Positions 8,617-17,426 of a stretch of DNA of 64,000 bases are shown piece by piece. This DNA is from an uncultured Bacteroidales bacterium (GTDB taxonomy: Bacteria; Bacteroidota; Bacteroidia; Bacteroidales; UBA932): assembly GCA_946403855.1 (NCBI GenBank), contig CAMJBH010000005.1:1-64000 (forward strand). Reading direction: 5' to 3'. The notes beneath the pieces are model-generated. The model did not search any database and was not told the origin of the DNA. It saw only the letters and a program-made list of their open reading frames with translations. Numbering within the stretch: position 1 is the stretch's first letter; each line of letters opens with the position of its first letter. Both the position numbers and the translations under genes were made by a program.

Positions 8617-10425
8617 ATGAAAAGGATTCTCACTGTTCTCGTTTGCATGGCGATGGCAGCCACCGCCTGCAACAAAGCCTCTGTTGAGGCGCCTTCTGTT
8701 TCTGATGCTCAAACTCTGACCGTCAGTGCTTCACTTCCCCTCACCAGACTCGCAGTAGACAAAGGCAAAGTTACCTGGACCGAAGGTGATCAAATTGCCG
8801 TGTACAACAGTTCAGGTTCCAAATTCGTACTCACCCTTGCAGAAGGGGCAGGCACCAATTTCGGCAAGTTCAGCGGCACTTTCGACGGCACACTCAATAC
8901 CAACATTGCAGTTTATCCAGCCGCCTATGCCGGAGACAATGCCGGAGAAGTTGTCATCCCTTCTATTGAGAAACGCACCGATGGTATACCTGCCGTCATG
9001 GCATCTGCGCTGGAAGTATCCGGGAGCGATGTCAACGCCACTTGCTTCCACCATCTGATGGCTGTGATGGAATTCACGCTCGAAGACATTCCCGCTTATG
9101 CCTGCGCATTCAAGCTCTGGTCAAAAGAAGGAATACAGCTCAGCGGCACCTACACTGTCAATTCTTCGTTGGATGGGGTCAGCGGCCCCGTCGGCAGTTC
9201 TGAGACCAAGACCTCTTCTCATGTACTTCATTTCCCGTACAAGACCGGGTATGGTTCGGACGGAAACGTCAAATTCTACTTTCCGGTTCCCGCTTTTGAC
9301 TATACCGACCTTGCTGTGCGCGTAATCGATGGCGACGAGGATGTGATCTCCGGAACGGGCATTGTTATACCTGCAGCTTCCGCCTCCCTCAAGGCTGGTG
9401 ATTATGTAGCCATGCCCGCTCTTAATGTCCGCAAGCTTGTGGGAGACAAACGGGACAAGTTCGTGAAGGTCGAGGGCATCAAATGGGCCAAGGGAAACCT
9501 GAGGGCATGGAAAAGCGGCCCACAGGGCGATGGCTGGCAGGACGGCTGGAACATCTATGACAACCAGTGGGAAAGCCAGTACCTTCTTGTACCCGACCCG
9601 GAAGGCGGCAAGAAGCTTGACGGCAGTTCAGAGAATTTCTCTCTGAATACTTCTCTTTACAAAGAGACTGTCGGTGAAGCATCCGTATACACCCACTGGG
9701 ACTACTTCAGTTGGGGTACTATCGGAAGAGCGTCCAGAGTGCACAACCAGCCCGTAATTTGTACGGTAAGCAATTTTGAGATTTCCGGTAAGGTGTTCAA
9801 TACGCCCAGGGAAGGCTCCTCAGCCATAGACATTTCCACCTTCGAGGAGCTCACCGGCGATTCACGCTTTGTGCCCAATGCATTCGATGACTCAAACCCT
9901 CAGATTTCCGGAGACCTGGCGTTCTGGGCCAGCAAGGGTCAGTACCGAATGCCTACCAAGGGTGAAGTCCAGAAACTCTATGCCAAGAATTTTGTCGGCC
10001 AAGGAGACGGCTATGCCCATATGCAAGCCGGTTACTACATGGTTGACGGAAAGAAAATAAACGGTATTCTGTTCACTTCATGTCCGTCATGGGAAACCAC
10101 CACTTATGAGACTACAGCCATAGAGCTCACAGACGCCGACATGGAGAGCGGCCTTTTCCTGCCGAAGATAGGCGAACGCACCACCAACAAAGATCCAAAT
10201 ACCTATAATGCCACCGGCATAATGTACTTCAACAGCTGGGGTGCTTATTGGTCCGGAACATACGGCGGACTGAATAGCGGATTTGAAGACTGCGCAGTGC
10301 ACATTTTCTTTACCAGCGCCAATGCAATGAACTACGGCTATACCGGCACGCCCAGCAAGACCATCTCAGGACAGACCATTCTTGGCAATGCTATACGGCC
10401 TGTGTATCTGCCCGCTCAGGAATAA
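8617..10425 (+). CDS. Lipoprotein: fimbrillin-like N-terminus plus Fib_succ_major/lectin-like C-terminus
   Basis: A 602-aa lipoprotein (lipobox ATAC near residue 18). Residues ~30-280 form a fimbrillin-like beta domain with the marker 'KVTWTEGDQIAVYNSSG'. A conserved junction 'VGDKRDKFVKVEGIKWAKGN' leads into a C-terminal ~280-residue region related to the Fibrobacter succinogenes major paralogous domain: 'FWASKGQYRMPT', 'INGILFTSCPSWE', 'GLFLPK', 'YWSGTYGG' and a terminal 'IRPVYLP'. That fold is C-type-lectin-like. Adhesion or ligand display at the cell surface is the most reasonable inference. It is preceded by a 43-aa peptide gene and followed by a paralogue with the same architecture. Confidence 0.78.
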   Translation: MKRILTVLVCMAMAATACNKASVEAPSVSDAQTLTVSASLPLTRLAVDKGKVTWTEGDQIAVYNSSGSKFVLTLAEGAGTNFGKFSGTFDGTLNTNIAVYPAAYAGDNAGEVVIPSIEKRTDGIPAVMASALEVSGSDVNATCFHHLMAVMEFTLEDIPAYACAFKLWSKEGIQLSGTYTVNSSLDGVSGPVGSSETKTSSHVLHFPYKTGYGSDGNVKFYFPVPAFDYTDLAVRVIDGDEDVISGTGIVIPAASASLKAGDYVAMPALNVRKLVGDKRDKFVKVEGIKWAKGNLRAWKSGPQGDGWQDGWNIYDNQWESQYLLVPDPEGGKKLDGSSENFSLNTSLYKETVGEASVYTHWDYFSWGTIGRASRVHNQPVICTVSNFEISGKVFNTPREGSSAIDISTFEELTGDSRFVPNAFDDSNPQISGDLAFWASKGQYRMPTKGEVQKLYAKNFVGQGDGYAHMQAGYYMVDGKKINGILFTSCPSWETTTYETTAIELTDADMESGLFLPKIGERTTNKDPNTYNATGIMYFNSWGAYWSGTYGGLNSGFEDCAVHIFFTSANAMNYGYTGTPSKTISGQTILGNAIRPVYLPAQE

Positions 10426-10441
10426 CTAATTTACCAATATA

Positions 10442-10570
10442 ATGATTATCACTGATTTATATACACCACCCCAGCTTAGAATCCAAATAGTGGAAAACGC
10501 TGGGATGCTTTGCCAGAGCAATGTTCAATCAAGGAATGTTGTGGAAGGAACTTGGGACGAAAATGAATAA
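10442..10570 (+). CDS. Small conserved peptide (42 aa), second copy
   Basis: A 42-codon gene located 16 bp after one lectin-like lipoprotein gene and 10 bp before the next. It matches the peptide at 8481 in order and spacing of key residues: Y-x-P-P, then VENA-x-x-L-C-x-SNV, then G-x-WDE at the end. The overall sequence is otherwise diverged, so this is not a recent duplication of DNA alone; selection on the protein is likely. There is no signal peptide or membrane segment. A role linked to export, folding or regulation of the lipoprotein that follows is speculation. Confidence 0.58.
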   Translation: MIITDLYTPPQLRIQIVENAGMLCQSNVQSRNVVEGTWDENE

Positions 10571-10580
10571 ACAGCCGGCC

Positions 10581-12353
10581 ATGAAAAAGTATTTTGCATT
10601 ATTTTGCATGGCGCTGACATTCATCGCATGCAACAAGGTTATTATTTCCGATAACATTCCCCAGACCGGCGGGACCCGCACGGTTACCCTTGATGCCTGC
10701 CTGCCCGAAACCAGAGTTGATATCGACACTGATAGCGGTAAGGTTACTTGGAGCAGTGACGATAAGATTGCTGTATATAATACCGTAGGAGACAAATTCG
10801 AGTTTTCGGTAAAGAGCGGCGCCGGCACCGGCAATGCAACTTTCGAATGCACCGCATTTGAAGGGGAAATTGCGGATATTGCCATTTATCCTTACAAATG
10901 GGCTGGAGAAACCAAAGGCGTTATAACTATACCGCTGTATATTGAAAGAACGGATGAAAAACCTGCAGTCATGGCATCAATGATTGAAGGCGGAAACGGA
11001 ACAGAGTTGAATCCATTGTATTTCAACAGCCTTATGGCTATTGTTGAATTTACTCTCCAGGATATCCCGGCATATGCTTGCGCATTTAAGCTTTGGTCTA
11101 AAAACGGCGAAGCGCTCAGCGGAAACTATACTGTAAACGAAGAATGCACTGGTGTTACGGCTATTGAGAATTCTTCTAATAACTCTCAGGTTATTTATTT
11201 CCCGTATAAGTCTGCATATGGAGACAATGCCAGTATAAAGATCTTTGCAGCTGTGCCAGCATATGAGTATTCAGATCTGGCCGTAAGGGTTCTCGATGGA
11301 GACGAAGATGTAATTGAAGGCACAGGGAAAGTAATTCCCGCAAAGAATTTCACTGGCATTCAAGCCAATGCCTATTTAAAGATGCCCTCACTCAATGTTC
11401 GTAACCTTGTGGGCGACAAACGTGACAAGTTTGTGAAGGTCGAGGGCATCAAATGGGCCAAGGGGAACCTGAGGGTAAAAAAAGAAGACAGCTACGAAGA
11501 CGGCTGGCAAGCCGGATTCAACATCTTCGAGAATCAATATGAGACTGTTTATACAGAGTTTAAAACTGTAAGTTATACCCATACGGCGGATTACTATGAC
11601 TTGTTCAATTGGGGTGGGCTTGGAAGAACTACCCGTTTTGGTAATTCCGGATTCATGACTCAAAACGACGCCGGAACAGATGGTATTGGCCGACTTGACA
11701 TTTCAGGCAAAATATTCTCTCGCAGATCAGGAACTTACGAAGAGATTATTAACTCGGAAGTCTCTGGCGACGAACGTTTTGCAAAATGGGATGTTTTCGC
11801 CGGGTATAACGGCGGAGCGGGGAATCCAAACATTTTTGGAGACATTGCTTTTTGGGCTAGCAAGGGACAGTATCGAATGCCCACAAACCAAGAGATTGTT
11901 ACACTTAGAGCCGCCAATAAAAATACATCTGCGAATGCAGAAGCCGGTTATTATATGCTGGGAGATGTTCAGATTAATGGCATTTTGCTAACTTCAACTC
12001 CATCTTGGATTGAGTCCTCTCTGAATACAACGGCAAGAGAATTAACGGATGCAGATTTGGAGAGTGGTTTATTCCTCCCAAAAACAGGACGACGGATAAA
12101 AGGGGCAATAAACATGGCCGTTAACTTCGCCAATGCTCAGGGATATTACTGGTCGTCCACATATGGAAACGGTCCTACCACCAACACAAACAATATTGAC
12201 TTCAGCACTTCTGCTACTACAATAGGTTGGAGGGCGACCAATTCTTGCGATTACGGCTACACTACGGCAACGAATAATCAGAAACCAAATGGCGAAGTCT
12301 CTGGCGGCCTCCCAATCAGACCTGTATTCATACCAGAAAACGAACGTAACTAA
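10581..12353 (+). CDS. Lipoprotein: fimbrillin-like N-terminus plus Fib_succ_major/lectin-like C-terminus (paralogue)
   Basis: A 590-aa paralogue of the gene at 8617. The start at 10581 gives a good lipoprotein signal (MKKYFALFCMALTFIAC); upstream in-frame starts would add a non-signal extension. The marker strand 'KVTWSSDDKIAVYNTVG', the junction 'VGDKRDKFVKVEGIKWAKGN' and the lectin-like blocks 'FWASKGQYRMPT', 'INGILLTSTPSW', 'GLFLPK', 'YYWSSTYGN' and 'LPIRPVFIP' are all conserved. The second half is visibly more A+T-rich at the DNA level than the neighbouring genes, which could mean recent acquisition or gene conversion. An intrinsic terminator follows 9 bp after the stop. Confidence 0.78.
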   Translation: MKKYFALFCMALTFIACNKVIISDNIPQTGGTRTVTLDACLPETRVDIDTDSGKVTWSSDDKIAVYNTVGDKFEFSVKSGAGTGNATFECTAFEGEIADIAIYPYKWAGETKGVITIPLYIERTDEKPAVMASMIEGGNGTELNPLYFNSLMAIVEFTLQDIPAYACAFKLWSKNGEALSGNYTVNEECTGVTAIENSSNNSQVIYFPYKSAYGDNASIKIFAAVPAYEYSDLAVRVLDGDEDVIEGTGKVIPAKNFTGIQANAYLKMPSLNVRNLVGDKRDKFVKVEGIKWAKGNLRVKKEDSYEDGWQAGFNIFENQYETVYTEFKTVSYTHTADYYDLFNWGGLGRTTRFGNSGFMTQNDAGTDGIGRLDISGKIFSRRSGTYEEIINSEVSGDERFAKWDVFAGYNGGAGNPNIFGDIAFWASKGQYRMPTNQEIVTLRAANKNTSANAEAGYYMLGDVQINGILLTSTPSWIESSLNTTARELTDADLESGLFLPKTGRRIKGAINMAVNFANAQGYYWSSTYGNGPTTNTNNIDFSTSATTIGWRATNSCDYGYTTATNNQKPNGEVSGGLPIRPVFIPENERN

Positions 12354-12362
12354 TGATTTTGT

Positions 12363-12404
12363 CGGGCAAGGTCCTGCCACTTTTTGGGAACCTTGCCCGT
12401 TTTT
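12363..12404 (+). terminator. Intrinsic terminator after the lectin-like lipoprotein pair
   Basis: A perfect 9-bp stem (12363-12371 with 12391-12399, arms CGGGCAAGG and CCTTGCCCG, extendable by one T-A pair) is followed by five T residues. It lies just after the stop at 12353 and before the next gene, so it probably ends the SusC-to-12353 transcript. Confidence 0.8.
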
Positions 12405-12496
12405 CCTTCTGGCCGTCCTCAAATCGGGACGTTTCTGAGGACAAGCATGGGGCATGGAGGACAGACGGAGGAGAAAACAAAGGATAAAGTGTGTTT

Positions 12497-15436
12497 ATGA
12501 GAAAGACGAGACAATTCGTGACAGTATTTGGAGCACTGGCGGCAATGGTGCTGGCCGGGTGCAGCAGGGAGCTTGCTGAAAGCGGGGTTCCGGCGGCCTC
12601 CGACGGCGGCAGGACGCTGGTTCTGACGGCTTACGCCCCGGCGCAAGCCGGAGACGGCGAAGACAAAGCCCCCGCCACCAAGGTGTCCGTAGCCACTACC
12701 GGCAAGGTCAGTTGGACCGCCGGAGACGAAATCGCCCTGTACAACAGTTCGGGGCAGAAATTCAAGGCCACCCTCACCGCCGGCGAGGGCACGTCCCAGG
12801 GCACCTTCACCTGCACTTCCTTCAGCGGGGCTCCCGGCCCGGCGGCAGTCTATCCTTACGCCCTCGCCGGTGACTCACCCGGTACCGTCACCATCCCCCA
12901 CATAAGTGAGCGTAGTGATAGCACTCCCGCCCTTATGGCCTCCAGATTCAGTATGGAGGGCAGCCAGCCCGGCAGCCTGTATTTCAAGCACATAGCCCCA
13001 GTCATCGACATAACTCTCCACGATATCCCTGCATACGCCAGGGCGCTGGTGCTTAACGCAGAAGGAAAACGGATAAGCGGCGAATTCAGCTTCGATATCT
13101 CCGTCCCTGGCCCCATAACGACTGACAATATAAATTCCACACAAATAATCACATTCCCCGGCGGGGCTGGCTATGGTTCTGACTTGCACTTCCGGCTCGC
13201 CATCCCGGCCGGGGAGTATTCTTCCTTGTACATCACAATGCTTGATGGTGATGAGACCCCAATCGAAGGCCTTGAAAAGCTTAAGTTCAGGAGCACCTCT
13301 TCAACCCTCTCACCAGCAGACTACCTTGCGATGCCCACTCTCAACGTACGCTCAAAGTGCACCCGCAGCAGCGCCGTGCGCAAAGTGGAAGGCACCTGGT
13401 GGGCGGCCGGCAACCTGATTGCTGACGGAAAGACCTCCGAGGGATTCCAAAGCGGATGGCGCCTGGGCTCGCAGCAGTACGAATTCCTTGGCTGCGACCA
13501 GGTGGGCACCAGCGGCACGGGCGTCACCATCACCCAGTCATCCTCCGCCTTCGACCGCTTCAACTGGGGTGGAATAGCCGGAGACGCATGGAAAGCCGAC
13601 GCCGGCTACATGCTTCCCAGCGACGCCAAATTCAGCATCAGCGGCCGCATATTCAGCGCCTCGCAAGGCAGCGGCGAGGAACTTGAAGCCTCCGAGCTCA
13701 GCGGTGAAGACTGCTTTGCCGCTCCTGCCGGCGGCTCCTTCGCCACCGGATCGCAGATCCACGGCGACGTGGCTTTCTGGGCCAGCAAAGGACAGTACCG
13801 CATACCCACGGCGGCCGAAATCTCGGTCCTGCGTGCAGGCAGCTCTTCCTCTAACGCCAGCGGAAAAGCAGGATACGTAAACGTAAACGGCAACCGCATC
13901 TACGGCATACTGCTGACTTCCACCCCGTCCTGGGAAAGCTCCACCCTCGAAACCGATGCCGTGGAACTCACTCCCGCCGACCTGGAAAGCGGGTTGTTCC
14001 TGCCCAAGGCCGGCCGCGGCCGTTACATCAGCGGCGGCAATACCAACAAAATCTACTACGTAAACGCCCAGGGATACTACCGCAGCGGCACCTTCTCGGG
14101 GCTTGACCTGAGCAAGTATCCCGACTCCGACCACGCCACCACCGTGCTCGGATTCCGCGCCGGGAACTCCTGCGACTATGGCTACACGGTACATCTGAAC
14201 AGCGATGCCGCCTACGGCGTAGGCCATGTGCAGAAGTGTCTTCCGATACGTCCCGTGCTGTGCTCCGACGGCTTCGAGCCCGTTCCCAACCCGCTGCCGC
14301 AACCGGATGCCAGCAGCCTATCCCCTTGGCAGAAGGGCTATCTGGATATCCACGCCATCAACTCCGGCCGCGGTGAATGCACGCTGGTCATCATGCCCGA
14401 CGGCACGTCCATGATGATAGACGCCGGCGAATACTACACTTCCTCGGCCAAGGCCGTGGACCAGAAGCCCAACTCCGGCGTCCGTCCGTTCAAGGTATAT
14501 ACTACCTACGCAAAATACTTCCTGCAGGCCACAGGGCATGAGTATCTGGACTACTTCCTGCTGTCCCACTACCACATCGACCACATGGGCCAGAGTCGTG
14601 CCTCCTTCGGCAAGAGCGGCAACGGCTACTGCCGCAGCGGCGTCATGGCCGTGTATGACGACCTGCCAATCAAGAAGCTGGTGGACCGTTGCGGGCCCAC
14701 CTCCACCCCCACGACAAGCGACTACAGCACGGATATTTACGAAGACTTCCGCCAGTTTGCCGAGTATCGGGAATCCCGGGACGGCATGGCCTGGTACGCC
14801 TTCAACATGAACGCCAGCGGCAACTACAAGAAGCAGTTCATCCCCAAATACGACAGTTCCTACGACCTGACCGTGTACAACCTCGGAGCCAACGGCAAGT
14901 ACTGGAACGGCAGCGGCTTCGGCACCTACAGCGGGTCGCTGACCGAAAACGGAGAATGCGCCACAGTACTCATCTCATACGGAGATTTCGACTACTACAG
15001 CGGCGGGGACTGCGCCTGCCAGACAGGTATGATGCAGCGGATTGTCAACGGCTGGGGAAACAAAGTGGAGGCAATGAAAGCCAACCACCATATGTACCAC
15101 GACACTCTTAACGAGTCAGCAGCTGCAATCCTGCAACCAAAGGTTACCGTAGCGCAAGTCTTCGATTCCGACAAGCCCGGCGACCCGGCGTTCAGCCTGC
15201 ATCGCCAGTACGGGGATGTGTTCATTACAAACATACACTCAGGACGTCTGGACAACACCGCATCCATCAAGGCCGGCACTCCCGTGGCCGACCTGGCATC
15301 CAAAGTCAAGGACTACGGCGGGCATTTCGTGATACGCGTATCTCCCGGCGGAAAGCAGTTCTACGTTTATAAACTCCGCGATACCGACTTCTCGTTTGCG
15401 GTGGAAGCCACATACGGACCATACACTTGCTATTGA
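12497..15436 (+). CDS. Three-part lipoprotein: fimbrillin-like, lectin-like and ComEC-like metallo-beta-lactamase domains
   Basis: A 979-aa lipoprotein that joins in one chain what the neighbours encode separately. The start at 12497 gives the signal ending VLAGC; a GTG two codons earlier is less likely. Residues ~35-290 are fimbrillin-like (KVSWTAGDEIALYNSSG). Residues ~300-595 are the Fib_succ_major/lectin-like region (FWASKGQYRIPT, YGILLTSTPSWE, GLFLPK, YYRSGTFSG). From ~609 there is a metallo-beta-lactamase domain (DIHAINSGRGECTLV), with HxHxDH at H691, H693, D695 and H696, and an ending YGPYTCY like the two stand-alone paralogues. The fusion supports a working link between the lectin-like surface proteins and the hydrolases. 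The substrate is unknown. Confidence 0.8.
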   Translation: MRKTRQFVTVFGALAAMVLAGCSRELAESGVPAASDGGRTLVLTAYAPAQAGDGEDKAPATKVSVATTGKVSWTAGDEIALYNSSGQKFKATLTAGEGTSQGTFTCTSFSGAPGPAAVYPYALAGDSPGTVTIPHISERSDSTPALMASRFSMEGSQPGSLYFKHIAPVIDITLHDIPAYARALVLNAEGKRISGEFSFDISVPGPITTDNINSTQIITFPGGAGYGSDLHFRLAIPAGEYSSLYITMLDGDETPIEGLEKLKFRSTSSTLSPADYLAMPTLNVRSKCTRSSAVRKVEGTWWAAGNLIADGKTSEGFQSGWRLGSQQYEFLGCDQVGTSGTGVTITQSSSAFDRFNWGGIAGDAWKADAGYMLPSDAKFSISGRIFSASQGSGEELEASELSGEDCFAAPAGGSFATGSQIHGDVAFWASKGQYRIPTAAEISVLRAGSSSSNASGKAGYVNVNGNRIYGILLTSTPSWESSTLETDAVELTPADLESGLFLPKAGRGRYISGGNTNKIYYVNAQGYYRSGTFSGLDLSKYPDSDHATTVLGFRAGNSCDYGYTVHLNSDAAYGVGHVQKCLPIRPVLCSDGFEPVPNPLPQPDASSLSPWQKGYLDIHAINSGRGECTLVIMPDGTSMMIDAGEYYTSSAKAVDQKPNSGVRPFKVYTTYAKYFLQATGHEYLDYFLLSHYHIDHMGQSRASFGKSGNGYCRSGVMAVYDDLPIKKLVDRCGPTSTPTTSDYSTDIYEDFRQFAEYRESRDGMAWYAFNMNASGNYKKQFIPKYDSSYDLTVYNLGANGKYWNGSGFGTYSGSLTENGECATVLISYGDFDYYSGGDCACQTGMMQRIVNGWGNKVEAMKANHHMYHDTLNESAAAILQPKVTVAQVFDSDKPGDPAFSLHRQYGDVFITNIHSGRLDNTASIKAGTPVADLASKVKDYGGHFVIRVSPGGKQFYVYKLRDTDFSFAVEATYGPYTCY

Positions 15437-15438
15437 TC

Positions 15439-16257
15439 ATGAATGACTTGTTCGACATTAAGGGAAAAGTGGTCGTGGTGACCGGAGCCTGCGGAGTGCT
15501 GGGCTCGGCCATCGTCAGCTACTTCGGGCGCCTGGGCTGCAAAGTGGCGCTCTTGGGCCTGGAAAGGGCCAGGGAAAGGAGTGAGAAGCTGATTGCCGGG
15601 CTCAAAGGAACGCCCGGCGAGGCTCATTTCTTCGCCTCGGACGTGCTGCGGGAAGATATGCTGCAGCAGAGCCGGGAGGAAATCCTGCAGCGTTTCGGCA
15701 CCATAGACGTGCTCATCAATGCCGCAGGAGGCAACCTGTCAAGCGCCAACGTTGCTCCGGAGCAGACGCTCTTCGACATGGACATCGAGGCCATGAAGCA
15801 GGTTTGCGAGTTGAACATCTTCGGCACCGTCATCCCCACAAAGGTCTTCCTCAAGCCCATGGCGGACAAAGGCAGGGGGTCGATTATCAACTTCTGCTCC
15901 ATGTCCTCGTTCCGGCCCCTTACCAGGGTGGCCGGCTACGGAATTGCCAAGGCCGGGATTGCCAGCTGGACGCAGTGGCTCGCGGGCGAACTTGCCGCCA
16001 AGTTCGGCGAGGGACTCAGGGTTAACGCCATCGCCCCGGGATTCATCCTCACCGGCCAGAACCATTCGCTGCTCGTCAACCCCGACGGATCCCTGACGGA
16101 ACGTTCGCAGAGCATCATCGCCCATACGCCCATCGGAAGGTTCCTCAAGCCCGACGAGATACTGGGCGCCATACACTACCTCGCATCCGACGCATCAGCC
16201 GCCGTCACCGGTACGATATCGGTCGTGGACGGAGGCTTCAACAGCTTCTCTATATGA
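15439..16257 (+). CDS. uxuB: SDR-family D-mannonate oxidoreductase (fructuronate reductase)
   Basis: A 272-aa short-chain dehydrogenase. The Rossmann motif [11 protein letters not shown] lies near the N-terminus, NAAGG follows in the middle, and the catalytic Ser and Tyr-x-x-x-Lys are in '[10 protein letters not shown]' and 'GYGIAKAGI'. The start at 15439 is chosen because an earlier TTG would add four residues with no family counterpart. Bacteroidota use SDR enzymes of this type, unrelated to E. coli UxuB, to reduce fructuronate to mannonate. The assignment rests on sequence type plus the adjoining mannonate dehydratase, which overlaps its stop by ATGA. The symbol is by function, not orthology to E. 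coli. Confidence 0.75.
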   Translation: MNDLFDIKGKVVVVTGACGVLGSAIVSYFGRLGCKVALLGLERARERSEKLIAGLKGTPGEAHFFASDVLREDMLQQSREEILQRFGTIDVLINAAGGNLSSANVAPEQTLFDMDIEAMKQVCELNIFGTVIPTKVFLKPMADKGRGSIINFCSMSSFRPLTRVAGYGIAKAGIASWTQWLAGELAAKFGEGLRVNAIAPGFILTGQNHSLLVNPDGSLTERSQSIIAHTPIGRFLKPDEILGAIHYLASDASAAVTGTISVVDGGFNSFSI

Positions 16258-17426
16258 TACTTATGCGCGAAAGCTGGCGCTGGTTCGGGCCCTCCGACCC
16301 GGTGCCCCTGGAGCATATCCGGCAAACGGGCGTGACGGATATCGTACACGCCCTGCACCACATTCCCAACGGGGAGGTATGGCCCGTGGAAGAAATACGC
16401 CGCCGCCGAGCGGAAATTGCGGCCCAAGGCCTCGAGTGGAGCGTGGTGGAAAGCGTTCCGGTGCACGAACATATCAAAACCCGCAGCGGAGACTTCCGGC
16501 GCTATATCGACAACTACAAGCAGACTCTCCGCAACCTGGCCTCCTGCGGCATAAGCTGCGTGACCTACAACTTCATGCCCGTGCTGGACTGGACGCGCAC
16601 CGACCTTGCCTGGAAGCTGCCCGACGGCTCGCAGTGCCTGCGCTTCGAGCGCGCCGCACTGCTGGCCTTCGACCTTTTCATCCTCGGCCGCAAAGGGGCG
16701 TTCCAGGAATACACGCCCGACGAAACAGAAAAGGCGCGGGAGCGGTATTCCCGCATGAGCGCCGCTGAGATACAGGCACTTACACATACCATACTGGCAG
16801 GCCTGCCCGGAAGCGAAGAGAGCTTCACCCTGGAGCAGTTCTGCTCCGAGCTGGAGCGCTACAGCAGCATAGGACCGGAAGAACTGCGGTACAACCTGAC
16901 CGAATTCCTTAAGGAAGTATGCCCTGTGGCCGAGGAGTCCGGAGTACGGCTTGTCATCCATCCCGACGACCCTCCTTTCTCCATCCTGGGCCTGCCCCGC
17001 ATCATGAGCACCGCGGACGACTTCCGCCGGATCGTAGCAGCCGTGCCCTCCCCTTCCAACGGCCTGTGCTTCTGCACCGGATCGCTGGGCATACGCCCCG
17101 ACAACGACCTGCCGGCAATGCTTCGGGAGTTCGGGGACAGGGTGGACTTCGTGCATCTGCGCAATGTCAGGCGCGATGCCGCCGGGGGTTACCTTGAGGA
17201 CAATCACCTCGAAGGGGACGTCCCTATGGCGGATGTAATGAGGGTCCTGCTGGAGGTGATGCAGGAGCGCGGTTTCCGTATCTTCTGCCGCCCCGACCAC
17301 GGTCACCGAATGTGCGACGACCTTGCCCGTTCTTCCAATCCGGGATACTCGCTTTACGGCCGTATGAGAGGCATAGCCGAACTGCGCGGCCTGCAGATGG
17401 GAATAGCTAATTCAATGAAACAATGA
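16254..17426 (+). CDS. uxuA: Mannonate dehydratase
   Basis: A 390-aa UxuA, which dehydrates D-mannonate to 2-keto-3-deoxygluconate in hexuronate breakdown. The family is recognised from the N-terminal '[19 protein letters not shown]' segment, '[11 protein letters not shown]', '[14 protein letters not shown]', the metal-site stretch 'VIHPDDPPF', 'CFCTGSLG', 'VDFVHLRNV' and 'RPDHGHRM'. These contain the His, Cys and Asp ligands of the divalent metal. It is coupled to the SDR gene upstream and the GH2 gene downstream by ATGA overlaps on both sides, so the three form a tight operon. A second ATG three codons in is an alternative start. Confidence 0.92.
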   Translation: MILMRESWRWFGPSDPVPLEHIRQTGVTDIVHALHHIPNGEVWPVEEIRRRRAEIAAQGLEWSVVESVPVHEHIKTRSGDFRRYIDNYKQTLRNLASCGISCVTYNFMPVLDWTRTDLAWKLPDGSQCLRFERAALLAFDLFILGRKGAFQEYTPDETEKARERYSRMSAAEIQALTHTILAGLPGSEESFTLEQFCSELERYSSIGPEELRYNLTEFLKEVCPVAEESGVRLVIHPDDPPFSILGLPRIMSTADDFRRIVAAVPSPSNGLCFCTGSLGIRPDNDLPAMLREFGDRVDFVHLRNVRRDAAGGYLEDNHLEGDVPMADVMRVLLEVMQERGFRIFCRPDHGHRMCDDLARSSNPGYSLYGRMRGIAELRGLQMGIANSMKQ

